A stretch of 64,000 nt of DNA from Deinococcus humi (GTDB lineage: Bacteria; Deinococcota; Deinococci; Deinococcales; Deinococcaceae), in assembly GCF_014201875.1 (NCBI RefSeq), contig NZ_JACHFL010000001.1:496001-560000 (forward strand), in the 5' to 3' direction. A model generated the notes under the pieces. It did no database searches and was not told the DNA's origin. It worked only from the letters and a program-made list of their open reading frames with translations. Positions within the stretch are counted from its first letter, which is position 1, and the number at the start of each line of letters is the position of its first letter. Of the stretch, positions 32,046 to 40,202 are shown in pieces. A program made the translations under genes and the position numbers.

Positions 32046-32827
32046 CCCATTGTTTCTGGTTCGCTGCACCGACCTCCCAGGGACTGCGCTCCGTCCAGAC
32101 CTCCGGCCAGCGTGAGGGCGCGGTCCGTCACGAAGGTCTGGAGATGCAGGCGCTCGGCCCGCGCTCGTGCCGCCTGGGCCAGCGCCGGGGTGTCGGCGTA
32201 ATCCAGGGCGCACACGTTCAGGCCCAGGGCGCGCAGTTCCCCGAGCCAGTGGGCCGTGTAGTCCAGCCCCTGCGTGTCCAACACGGCGTAAGCCGGGGTA
32301 TGCGTGGTGCTGAAGCCCTCGAACAGCACGCCGTCCACCAGCCGCGCCAGTCCCGGCAGCAACCCGAAGCCCCGGTTTGCCAGCAGGGTTGCCTGCGGAA
32401 ACGCGGTCCGTAGCGTCTGCACCAGCGCCAGGGTTGCCGCCGGCTCCGCGCTGTCCAGCGTATCGAGCAGCAGGCCGTCGGCGTGCTGGAGTTCGGCCGC
32501 GGCGCGGCGCAGCACCTCGGCCCACCACTCGGGGTGACTGACATCCACGGCCACGCTGCCCCACTGCGGGTTGACCGTCAGATGGTAGGCCGCGCAGCCG
32601 GGAGTGCATGCGTACTCGCCGTGTGGATGGTCCTCGCCCACGCTCAGGTAACCCAGCACCCGCGTCCCACCCGCCCGTAACCCGCTGAGCTGGGCGGGAG
32701 TGTACAGGGTGGTCTGGACGATGGCGGTCTGGAAGTTGCCCAGCGTCTGTAGGGCCTGTGGAGTGGGCAGGCCGTAATAGACGCTCAGGGGCAGGTGGGG
32801 CGAGAGTGGAGGAATGACGGTGAGCAA
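32024..32827 (-). CDS. GH114-type (polygalactosaminidase-like) hydrolase
   Basis: 267 aa from a TTG at 32827, the only plausible start. The TIM-barrel pattern of GH114 is present: RVLGYLSVGEDHPHGEY, VAVDVSHPEWW, LLLDTLDSAE with candidate catalytic Asp, VDGVLFEGFSTTHTP with the conserved Glu, and LNVCALDYADTP. GH114 enzymes cut alpha-1,4-linked galactosamine polymers (fungal Ega3; similar to the hydrolase domain of bacterial PelA). Oddly, no signal peptide is seen. It lies in the same frame as the upstream deacetylase, three codons after its UAA, so a bifunctional protein may once have existed or be made by readthrough. Confidence 0.78.
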   Translation of the reverse strand: MLTVIPPLSPHLPLSVYYGLPTPQALQTLGNFQTAIVQTTLYTPAQLSGLRAGGTRVLGYLSVGEDHPHGEYACTPGCAAYHLTVNPQWGSVAVDVSHPEWWAEVLRRAAAELQHADGLLLDTLDSAEPAATLALVQTLRTAFPQATLLANRGFGLLPGLARLVDGVLFEGFSTTHTPAYAVLDTQGLDYTAHWLGELRALGLNVCALDYADTPALAQAARARAERLHLQTFVTDRALTLAGGLDGAQSLGGRCSEPETMGASAVSC

Positions 32828-32836
32828 ACTTCCCGC

Positions 32837-35038
32837 TTACCTGGGCGTGACCGTGACGCTGACGGAGCCGTCAACTGCGCCGGTCATGGCCCGGTACGCG
32901 CCGTAGAGCGTCCCCGAATTTGCGCCGGTCAGCGTGACGGGCAGGCGCCCTGCGCGGCTGCTGATCGCCACCACGTTGCTCTTGCGGTCCCACACGGCCC
33001 CCAGCGTGCCGGCCGATTTGGCCTTCTCTTCCAGGGTATGGCTCTTCAGGTACTCGCCCAGCTGGTCCCAGTCGTAGGTGTTCAGGGGCAGGGTGCTGTA
33101 GCGGCTGTACTTGGTCAACGCGGCCTTCACCCAGTCACTGGCCACGCTCTTGCCCAGGGCGTACTGGTTCAGGTTGGTCTGGTGCAGGTAGTGCGGGAAA
33201 GCGCTGCCGCCCAGGATGTGGTTGAGGGCCAGATCACTCTCCTTGTCCAGGAACTCGTTGTAGTTCAGGGCATGATCCCAGGTGGGTCGGATTCCGCCGG
33301 GCGCGTAGATGCTGTTGTAGGACGCCGTGACCTCGGCAGGATTGGTGACGTGGTAGTGCATGTTGATCGGCCAGCGCGGCACCAGGAAGATACCGCTGTT
33401 CAGCGGATGCTGCACGCCGCAGGTGGCACAGGACGGATCCCACTGACTGGCGACGCTGTGATCCGAGGCGATAAAGCGCACCCCGGCACTGACGGCGGCT
33501 GACAGCATGTTGGGGTTGCTGCGGCCCAGTCCCAGATCCTGCTTGGGGCCGACGGTGCCCTCGTCGTTATGGGTGCCGTCGTCATTCGGGTCCATGTTGC
33601 CCAGACCGCTGTGCTCGCCGGTCACCAGGGCCTTGCGATTGACGGGAAGCCCCAGCTTGTCGCCAATAGCGAAGTTGCCCGCGATTTGCTCGCTGGCCGT
33701 CTTGAAATCCATCACGTCCATGCGCTGATGATCGCGGGTGTGGTTCACCCAGTCGAACTCGTTTTTCAGGCACCGGCTGATGCTGGTCAGCTGGTCCGAG
33801 CTGAGCCAGTAGAACAGGCAGGTCGCGGGAGCCGTGGTTTTTGCGCCCCCGCCGTTGAAGACCAGCCCGTACTTGAACTGCCGGGCCACCCTGTAACTGT
33901 TGCGAAGTTCCTCTTGCTGGTAGAGCACCGAGATCAAATCGCCAGCGCTCACGCGGAAGGGCTTGTCATACAGTTGCCCGGTGGCCGCGTTCAGGTGATC
34001 CCCCGCAGCAAAGAAGTCGTCGATATCCACCTGCAGGAACCGGCGATGTTCGCCCAGATGCACCCCCTTGGTCAACCACTGCACCAGGCCGTAACCCATC
34101 AGCTGGGTGTGCAGCAGGGCGGCGTTCTGGGCGGTGGTGATGAGCAGCCGCTCACGACCGTCGGCAGCAGTGCTGGTGGCCGCCAGGACCCGCCCCCCCG
34201 GATCGGTCAGCAGCGGCGTGGTGGTCACCCCAGGGACAGCTTCGAGGGCGGAAGGATAGCTGTAGGCGTACTGAACGGGCACGGCCGTGCCCGTGAGATC
34301 CGTAAACACCCCTTTGCCCGCACTGCTAGGGGTCATGGAGGTAGTGGAGGTCTCCGCCCCCGGCACCGCCCGCAGCCCGTAGTCCTCCGGCGCGACACCG
34401 GGATAGCCGTACAACGCCAGCTGCCGCACCTTGTACGCTGCCTCGTACTGGAATAGGGTTTCCCACTCGCTGCTGTCCAGCGCACTGGTGTACACGCCAG
34501 GCGTGGGCTGGGTCAGCAGTGCGTTGCTGGTCAGGATCACGCCCTGGTATTTCCCCGTGCCGTCGGCATTGATCAGGTTGCCTTGACCTAACGTCTGCTG
34601 GCTGGCATCCAGCACGTCGTAGGGCACGCCGCTCTGCTGCAACATGGCTTTGGCACTGTCGAGGCCATAGTCACCTGCCCCACTGCTCAGGACCAGCACT
34701 CTAAGCTCGACCTTGTTGGTCTGGGCGTTGGCGGGCAACGCCTGAGCGCTCAGTCGGGTGCCCTTTGGAATCCTCGCCTCACCCAGCCGGGCATCTTTCG
34801 GCAGGTTACGGAGGGTTGGTGCAGCCTCCAGCACATGAAGATGCCCCGATACGATGGGCACATTGTCAAACGCAGGTTCCACCGTATCCGGTGCGACAGC
34901 CTTGGGGCGGGTATTGAGATCTTCGGTGGAACCGAGCACTGGCTCCGCGCCACCCCCTGTACCGGGTGGCGGCGATCCAGCGCAGGCGGCCAGCAGCAGG
35001 GTCAGGGACAGGGCAGACAGCAGGGGGTGTGGTTTCAT
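32837..35038 (-). CDS. Lipoprotein, Agd3-like polysaccharide deacetylase (copy A)
   Basis: 733 aa. Signal peptide with lipobox LLLAAC, lipidated Cys19. After a ~90-residue disordered stretch there is an N-terminal beta-rich region (~108-320) resembling the sugar-binding part of Agd3 proteins. A NodB-like deacetylase core follows with metal-binding motifs VDIDDFF (Asp ~340) and VNHTRDHQRMD (His433 and His437, an HxxxH pair). More conserved elements: TGEHSGLGNMDPNDDGTHN, FIASDHSVASQ and VPRWPINMHYHV. Proteins of this type (family CE18, known from the fungal galactosaminogalactan system) remove acetyl groups from GalNAc. The assignment is by motif and neighbours. It is directly followed by GH114. 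Confidence 0.72.
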   Translation of the reverse strand: MKPHPLLSALSLTLLLAACAGSPPPGTGGGAEPVLGSTEDLNTRPKAVAPDTVEPAFDNVPIVSGHLHVLEAAPTLRNLPKDARLGEARIPKGTRLSAQALPANAQTNKVELRVLVLSSGAGDYGLDSAKAMLQQSGVPYDVLDASQQTLGQGNLINADGTGKYQGVILTSNALLTQPTPGVYTSALDSSEWETLFQYEAAYKVRQLALYGYPGVAPEDYGLRAVPGAETSTTSMTPSSAGKGVFTDLTGTAVPVQYAYSYPSALEAVPGVTTTPLLTDPGGRVLAATSTAADGRERLLITTAQNAALLHTQLMGYGLVQWLTKGVHLGEHRRFLQVDIDDFFAAGDHLNAATGQLYDKPFRVSAGDLISVLYQQEELRNSYRVARQFKYGLVFNGGGAKTTAPATCLFYWLSSDQLTSISRCLKNEFDWVNHTRDHQRMDVMDFKTASEQIAGNFAIGDKLGLPVNRKALVTGEHSGLGNMDPNDDGTHNDEGTVGPKQDLGLGRSNPNMLSAAVSAGVRFIASDHSVASQWDPSCATCGVQHPLNSGIFLVPRWPINMHYHVTNPAEVTASYNSIYAPGGIRPTWDHALNYNEFLDKESDLALNHILGGSAFPHYLHQTNLNQYALGKSVASDWVKAALTKYSRYSTLPLNTYDWDQLGEYLKSHTLEEKAKSAGTLGAVWDRKSNVVAISSRAGRLPVTLTGANSGTLYGAYRAMTGAVDGSVSVTVTPR

Positions 35039-35114
35039 GGAAACTCCTGAAAAGCGACCACGCTTTCGGGTGATGTGTGTGGAAAAGCAGGGCTGATCGT
35101 GCGGTGCCCGAGCC

Positions 35115-37292
35115 TTACTGGGGGGAGACGGCCACCGTTTTGCTACCGCTGAGGTTCAGGGAGGCAATTCGGTACGCGCCGTAGGGTGTTCCGGTGCTCG
35201 CGCCGGTCAGCGTGAGAGGGGTCGTGCTGGCCGACAGGTTGCTCAACACCACCGCGCTGGTCTTGCGGTCCCACACCCCGCGCACGGTTCGCGCCGCCTT
35301 GGCCTTCTCCTCCTGGGTGTGGCTCTTCAGGTACTCGCCCAGCTGATCCCATTTGTAGGTGTTCAGGGGCAGGGTGCTGTACTGGCTGTACTTGTCCAGG
35401 GCCGCACGTGCCCAATCGCTGGCCAGGCTCTTGCCGGGAGCGTACTGTGCCAGGTTGGGCTGGTGCATGTAGTGCGGGAAAGCGTACCCGCCCAGGATGT
35501 GGTTCAGGGACAGATCGCTGTCTTTGTCCAGCACCTCGGCGTAGCTCAGCGCGTGGTCCCAGTACGGGCGGATGCCGCCGGGCGCATAGATGCTGTTGTA
35601 GGACGCCGTGACCTCGGCAGGATTGGTGACGTGGTAGTGCACGTTGGTGGGCCAGCGCGGCACCAGGAAGATATTGCTGTTCAGCGGGTGCTGCACCCCA
35701 CAGGTGGCGCAGGTGTCATCGCGCTGGCTGGCGACGCTGTGATCCGAGGCAATAAAGCGTATGCCGGCACTGACGGCGGCTGACAGCATGTTGGGGTTGC
35801 TGCGGCCCAGTCCCAGATCCTGCTTGGGGCCAACAGTGCCCTCGTCGTTGTGGGTGCCGTCGTCATTCGGGTCCATGTTGCCCAGACCGCTGTGCTCGCC
35901 GGTCACCAGACCCTTCCTGCTCAGTGGCAGGCCCAGTTTGGTGGCAATCGTCAGGTTGCCGCTGATCTGCTGGCGGGCGGTCTCCAGGTCCATGACGTCC
36001 ATGCGCTGGTGATCGCGGGTGTGATTCACCCAGTCGAAGCTGCTCATCACGCATTTGGTCACGCTGGTCAGCAGGTCTGGCGTACTGATGCCCAGGCTGC
36101 ACGAGGTTGGAGCGTTGGGAAACGCGCCGCCACCGTTGAAGGCCATCGCGTAGCGGAAGGAGGCCGCCACCGGGTAGTCCTTTGCGATCCCGATCTGCTG
36201 ATCCCGCACCGACAGCACGTCGCTGCCGCTGAGGCGAAAGGGGGTGGCATACACCTGACCGGTCTGCGCATTCAGATGATCCCCATCCAGGAAATAGTCG
36301 TCGATGTCCACCTGCAGGAACCGGCGGTGTTCACCCAGATGCACTCCTTTGGTCAACCACTGCACCAAGCCGTAACCCATCAGCTGGGTGTGGCGGAGAT
36401 AGGGGTTTTGCGCCGTGGTCAGCATCAGACGCTCACGGCCATCGGCAGCGGTGCTGGTGGCGGCCAGGACCCGCCCCCCTGGATCAGTCAGTAGCGGCGT
36501 GGTGGTCACCCCAGCAACTGGCGTGACCGTGGCCGGGTAGCTGTAGGCATACTGGACCGGCAGCGTTGCGCTGGCCTTGAGATCCTTGAAGACGCCCAGC
36601 CCGGCGGTGCTGGGGGTCATGGAGGTGGTGGAGGTCTCCGCCCCCGGCACCGCCCGCAGCCCGTAATCCTCCGGCGCAACGCCAGGGTAGCCGTACAACG
36701 CCAGCTGCCGCACCTTGTACGCCGCCTCGTACTGGAATAGGGTCTCCCACTCGCCGCTGTCCAACGCACTGGTGTACACGCCGGGACTGGTCTCCGCCAC
36801 CAAGGCGTTGCTGGTCAGGATCACGCCCTGGTATTTCCCTGTGCCGTCGGCATTGATCAGCCGGGACTGGTCCAGCGTCTGTTGGCTGGCGTCCAGCACG
36901 TCATAGGGCACGCCGCTCTGCTGCAACATCGCCGTGGCACTGTCGAGGCCATAGTCACCTGCCCCACTGCTCAGCACCAGCACCCTGAGCTCGACCTTGT
37001 CGGTCTGTGCGTTGGCAGGCAGAGCCTGGGCACTCAGTCGTGTGCCTTTTGGAATGGTCGCCTCACCCAGACGCGCCCGGGTGGGCAGGTTCCCGGGCTT
37101 CGGCTCGGGAGGAATGATCGTGATCTCGTCGTTGTGCTCCTCGCTGTGGTCCCGGTTGTAGTCGCTGCCCGGCACGATGGTCTGGCCCGAACCGTCAGGA
37201 AGATCCGCGGGCGTTGTGGACGAGGGCGAGGTACTGCAGGCGGCCAGCAGCAGGGACAGGGTCAGGGCGGACAGCAGGACTTTTTTATTCAC
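35115..37292 (-). CDS. Lipoprotein, Agd3-like polysaccharide deacetylase (copy B)
   Basis: 725 aa from the GTG at 37292, preceded by AAGGA; a longer ORF to 37406 is not used. Lipobox LLLAAC with Cys ~19. It is a paralogue of the downstream gene with the same layout and motifs: VDIDDYF, VNHTRDHQRMD, TGEHSGLGNMDPNDDGTHN. The N-terminal linker differs (NRDHSEEHNDEITIIPPEP). Blocks of near-identity alternate with divergent parts, for example in the acceptor-side loops. It should also be an envelope deacetylase, presumably with a distinct chain position or substrate preference. It sits between the SDR gene and copy A in one transcript. Confidence 0.72.
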   Translation of the reverse strand: MNKKVLLSALTLSLLLAACSTSPSSTTPADLPDGSGQTIVPGSDYNRDHSEEHNDEITIIPPEPKPGNLPTRARLGEATIPKGTRLSAQALPANAQTDKVELRVLVLSSGAGDYGLDSATAMLQQSGVPYDVLDASQQTLDQSRLINADGTGKYQGVILTSNALVAETSPGVYTSALDSGEWETLFQYEAAYKVRQLALYGYPGVAPEDYGLRAVPGAETSTTSMTPSTAGLGVFKDLKASATLPVQYAYSYPATVTPVAGVTTTPLLTDPGGRVLAATSTAADGRERLMLTTAQNPYLRHTQLMGYGLVQWLTKGVHLGEHRRFLQVDIDDYFLDGDHLNAQTGQVYATPFRLSGSDVLSVRDQQIGIAKDYPVAASFRYAMAFNGGGAFPNAPTSCSLGISTPDLLTSVTKCVMSSFDWVNHTRDHQRMDVMDLETARQQISGNLTIATKLGLPLSRKGLVTGEHSGLGNMDPNDDGTHNDEGTVGPKQDLGLGRSNPNMLSAAVSAGIRFIASDHSVASQRDDTCATCGVQHPLNSNIFLVPRWPTNVHYHVTNPAEVTASYNSIYAPGGIRPYWDHALSYAEVLDKDSDLSLNHILGGYAFPHYMHQPNLAQYAPGKSLASDWARAALDKYSQYSTLPLNTYKWDQLGEYLKSHTQEEKAKAARTVRGVWDRKTSAVVLSNLSASTTPLTLTGASTGTPYGAYRIASLNLSGSKTVAVSPQ

Positions 37293-37360
37293 AGGCAGAT
37301 TCCTTGGAGGGGGGCGGGACAGGTGAACGGGAAGGGCAGCGGGGCGAGCGGGCGAGACCC

Positions 37361-38281
37361 TCAGCCCAGCACGGCGGACCGTTCCCCAGCCGGGTGCAGC
37401 TCGCACAGCAGCGCAGCCAGAGAGTCCCGAAAGCGGTATTGAAGCGTGAAGCCGCTGTCCAGCAGCCGCGAGACGTCAGCCCGCTGGTACGGCACATCGC
37501 CGCTGCGCGGACTGCCCGGCGCGTCTTCCAGAATCTGGCCCCGGAAGCCCGTCAGGGTCACCAGTCCATCGACCAGATCGCGCACGGGGCGGGCCTCACC
37601 GCTGCCCACGTTGACCACACCGCTCAGGTCCGAGGTCAGGGCATGCAGGGCGGCGCGGGCGGCGTCCCTGGCATCCACGAAATCACGCCGCGCGCCCAGC
37701 GGGCCGAAGCGCACCGTGTCCTGACCGTCTCGTGCGGCCTGGGCCAACTCGCGGGCGGCGCGGCCCGGCAGGGTTCCGGCACCGATGCCCGCGCCCAGCG
37801 GGTTGGTCACCCTGAGCGCCACAGCCTGGACCCGCCCGCTGCGGACGGCCTCCTCAATCAGAACGGTTCCGGCCAGCTTGGACGCGCCGTAGGGGGACAG
37901 GGGCCGGGCCGGATCGTCCTCATGCGAGGCGTGGCCCTCCGGCACCGCGCCGTACTCCGCGGCGGACGCCAGATGGACCAGCTTCACGTTCACCCGCGCC
38001 ACCTCCTCCAGCACCCGGGCGGGCAGCAGGGCGTTGGCGCGGGTCAGTTCGCCAGGGGTGCCCACGGTGCGTCCGGCGGCATTGATCACGCCCGAGACCT
38101 CGCCCAGAAAACCGTCCCAATCGGCACGGGTGGCCGAGGTCAGATCGCCCGGCGGGGTGACGCGTACCGTCTGCCCGGCCGCCCTCAAGTCAGCCACGAT
38201 CTGCGTACCCAGAAAGCCGCGTGCGCCCAGCACCAGCACCGGACCAGACAGGGAGAGGGCGAAGAGGCCAGCGCCAGGCAT
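37361..38281 (-). CDS. NAD(P)-dependent SDR (sugar epimerase/reductase-like)
   Basis: 306 aa. The extended-SDR Rossmann motif is GARGFLGTQIV (residues ~19-29), and the YxxxK active site is PLSPYGASKLAG. VINAAG and GVVNVGSGEARPVRDLV are also typical of UDP-sugar epimerases and reductases such as RmlD/GalE-like proteins. Its ATG directly abuts the stop of the nucleotidyltransferase upstream. In this cluster it likely makes or modifies the nucleotide sugar for the exopolysaccharide; the exact reaction is not determined. Confidence 0.75.
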   Translation of the reverse strand: MPGAGLFALSLSGPVLVLGARGFLGTQIVADLRAAGQTVRVTPPGDLTSATRADWDGFLGEVSGVINAAGRTVGTPGELTRANALLPARVLEEVARVNVKLVHLASAAEYGAVPEGHASHEDDPARPLSPYGASKLAGTVLIEEAVRSGRVQAVALRVTNPLGAGIGAGTLPGRAARELAQAARDGQDTVRFGPLGARRDFVDARDAARAALHALTSDLSGVVNVGSGEARPVRDLVDGLVTLTGFRGQILEDAPGSPRSGDVPYQRADVSRLLDSGFTLQYRFRDSLAALLCELHPAGERSAVLG

Positions 38282-38282
38282 G

Positions 38283-39020
38283 TTAATCGGCGGCGCTCAG
38301 CGTCAGGTGCGGCAGCAGGATCGCCGACATTTCCTCCCACTCGCGGTTGGCCATGTCGTAGTCCTCCGGGCGACCGATGTCCAGCCAGTAACCGCCGAAC
38401 AGGTCGCTGCCGGGAAACTGCTGGGCCGCCAGCAGGTCCAGCATCAATGTGTCGAAGCCCAGCACCTGTCCCGGCGTGTAGGCGCGCAGGGTCTCGCGGG
38501 TGACGGCGTAGATGCCCATGCTGACCTGAAAATGCACCGTGGGCTTCTCGCGGAACGCGACGATCTGGTTGCTGGCCTCGTTGATGTCCAGCACACCGAA
38601 TTCACTCTTGATCTCGCGGTTGTACGTTGCCACTGTCACCGGGCGGTCCGACTGGATGTGACGCTGCAGGAAGGTGCCGTAATTCAGATTGGTGAGCACG
38701 TCGCCGTTCATGACCAGAAAATGCTCGGGCAGATCGTCCAGCACGTTCAGCACCGGGCCGATGGTGCCCAGCGGGGTTTCCTCGTCGGTGTAGTCCACGG
38801 TCAGGCCGTAACGGCTGCCGTCGCCCACGAAGGCGCGGATCAGGTGACCCATGTGCCCCACCGCCAGCGTCACCGAGGTGAAGCCGTGCACGCGCAGCTG
38901 GTGCAGCACGATTTCCAGAATCGAGTAGGTGTCCCCGATGGGCACAAGCGGCTTGGGGACGCAGGTGGTGTAGGGGCGCAGGCGGGTGCCTTTTCCTCCG
39001 GCCAGGATAACTGCGTGCAT
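38283..39020 (-). CDS. Sugar-1-phosphate nucleotidyltransferase
   Basis: 245 aa from the ATG at 39020, preceded by GGAG. The signature is complete: AVILAGGKGTRLRPYTTCVPKPLVPIGD (GGxGTRL...PKP), FLVMNGDVL with the metal-binding Asp, and FREKPTVHFQVSMGIYAV. It makes an NDP-sugar from NTP and a sugar phosphate, most like RfbA/CugP-type enzymes. It has only the catalytic domain, without a hexapeptide-repeat acetyltransferase half. The role in this cluster is to provide activated sugar; base and sugar are unknown. Confidence 0.85.
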   Translation of the reverse strand: MHAVILAGGKGTRLRPYTTCVPKPLVPIGDTYSILEIVLHQLRVHGFTSVTLAVGHMGHLIRAFVGDGSRYGLTVDYTDEETPLGTIGPVLNVLDDLPEHFLVMNGDVLTNLNYGTFLQRHIQSDRPVTVATYNREIKSEFGVLDINEASNQIVAFREKPTVHFQVSMGIYAVTRETLRAYTPGQVLGFDTLMLDLLAAQQFPGSDLFGGYWLDIGRPEDYDMANREWEEMSAILLPHLTLSAAD

Positions 39021-39120
39021 AGGCTTCTCCTTTCCTGTCCTCATGGGCAACAGGAATGAAACTGGGGTGAGGTTTGAGTGAAGCTCTGTTGTCTTCGTTA
39101 GTCAGCTGAACATCAGGTGC

Positions 39121-39168
39121 GTTTCAGAGAGGTTTCAGCCCGTTAATTAACACTCAGAAAATTCTCAG
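39121..39168 (-). promoter_or_regulatory. Direct repeats in the gap before the nucleotidyltransferase gene
   Basis: GTTTCAG occurs at 39121-39127 and 39132-39138, and CTCAG at 39153-39157 and 39164-39168; both pairs have an 11-bp period. The 144-bp gap (39021-39164) is the widest inside the cluster and may hold an internal promoter with a regulator site. Confidence 0.3.
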
Positions 39169-40202
39169 ACTGTGTACTGATCGACGCGGTAGCGGGCCAG
39201 ATTGATGGGGTTGGTGAACCACTCGGCAGTTCGCTTCAGGCCCTCTTCCAGCGTCACTTCAGGCTGCCAACCGGTCAGCGTGCTCAGTTCGGTGTGGTCC
39301 GCCAGCAGACGCATCACCTCGCTCCCCTCGGGGCGCAGGCGCTGGTCTTCCTGGGTCACGTTCAGGTCCGCGCCCATGACCTGGCCGATCAATTTCACGG
39401 TATCGCCCACGGTGATTTCACGCCCCGATCCGGCGTTCAGGGTGCGGCCCAGCACTTCACTGCCTGCCTCGCCCACTGCGCGGAAGGCGCGGGCGGTGTC
39501 AGCGACATAGTTGAAGTCGCGGGTGGGGCGCAGGTCGCCCAGTCTGATCTCGCGCCGTCCTGCCGCCACCTGGCTGATGATGGTGGGAATCACCGCGCGG
39601 GCCGACTGGCGCGGGCCGTAGGTGTTGAAGGGCCGTAAGGTGACCACCGGCAGCCCGAAGCTCAGGTGGTAACTCTCGGCGAGCTTGTCCGCCCCGATCT
39701 TGGTGGCCGAGTACGGGGACTGGCCCTGCAAGGGATGCGTTTCGTGGATGGGCGCGGTGCGCGCGGTGCCGTAAACCTCGGAGGTCGAGGTGTGGACGAC
39801 GCGCCCGGTGCCCAGATCGCGGGCCGCCTCCAGCACGTTCAAGGTCCCGGTGATGTTGGTTTCCACGTACGAGCGGGGCGCAACGTAGGAGTACGGAATG
39901 GCGATCAGGGCGGCCAGATGGTACACGGTCTGCGCGTCCCGCATCAGCGCCCGCACGCTGCCTGCGTCGCGCACGTCGCCCAGCTGCACCTCCACGTGTT
40001 GCATGGTCTCGGCAGAGACGGTGTCCAGCCAGCCGTACGAACCCTGCGAATTGTAGATCGCCATGGCCCGCACGCGGTAGCCCGCACGGACCAGTTCTTC
40101 GGTCAGGTGCGAGCCGATAAAACCGTCCGCGCCGGTCACGGCCACCAGCGGGCGCTGGGAAGAGGTGGGGGCGATGGGGCGGGGCAGGGTGGTCTGGGTC
40201 AT
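39165..40202 (-). CDS. NAD-dependent 4,6-dehydratase/epimerase (LegB-like SDR)
   Basis: 345 aa. The Rossmann motif is AVTGADGFIGSHLTEELV and the active site is SPYSATKIGADKLAESY with Thr/Ser in STSEVYG. The segment AMAIYNSQGSYGWLDTV near residue 50 resembles the LegB family of GDP/UDP-GlcNAc 4,6-dehydratases, which differ from ordinary GalE epimerases at this point. RPFNTYGPRQSARAVIPTI supports a nucleotide-sugar enzyme. Its start overlaps the previous stop by one base (TGATG). It may supply a 4-keto or epimerised amino sugar for the polymer. Confidence 0.72.
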   Translation of the reverse strand: MTQTTLPRPIAPTSSQRPLVAVTGADGFIGSHLTEELVRAGYRVRAMAIYNSQGSYGWLDTVSAETMQHVEVQLGDVRDAGSVRALMRDAQTVYHLAALIAIPYSYVAPRSYVETNITGTLNVLEAARDLGTGRVVHTSTSEVYGTARTAPIHETHPLQGQSPYSATKIGADKLAESYHLSFGLPVVTLRPFNTYGPRQSARAVIPTIISQVAAGRREIRLGDLRPTRDFNYVADTARAFRAVGEAGSEVLGRTLNAGSGREITVGDTVKLIGQVMGADLNVTQEDQRLRPEGSEVMRLLADHTELSTLTGWQPEVTLEEGLKRTAEWFTNPINLARYRVDQYTV

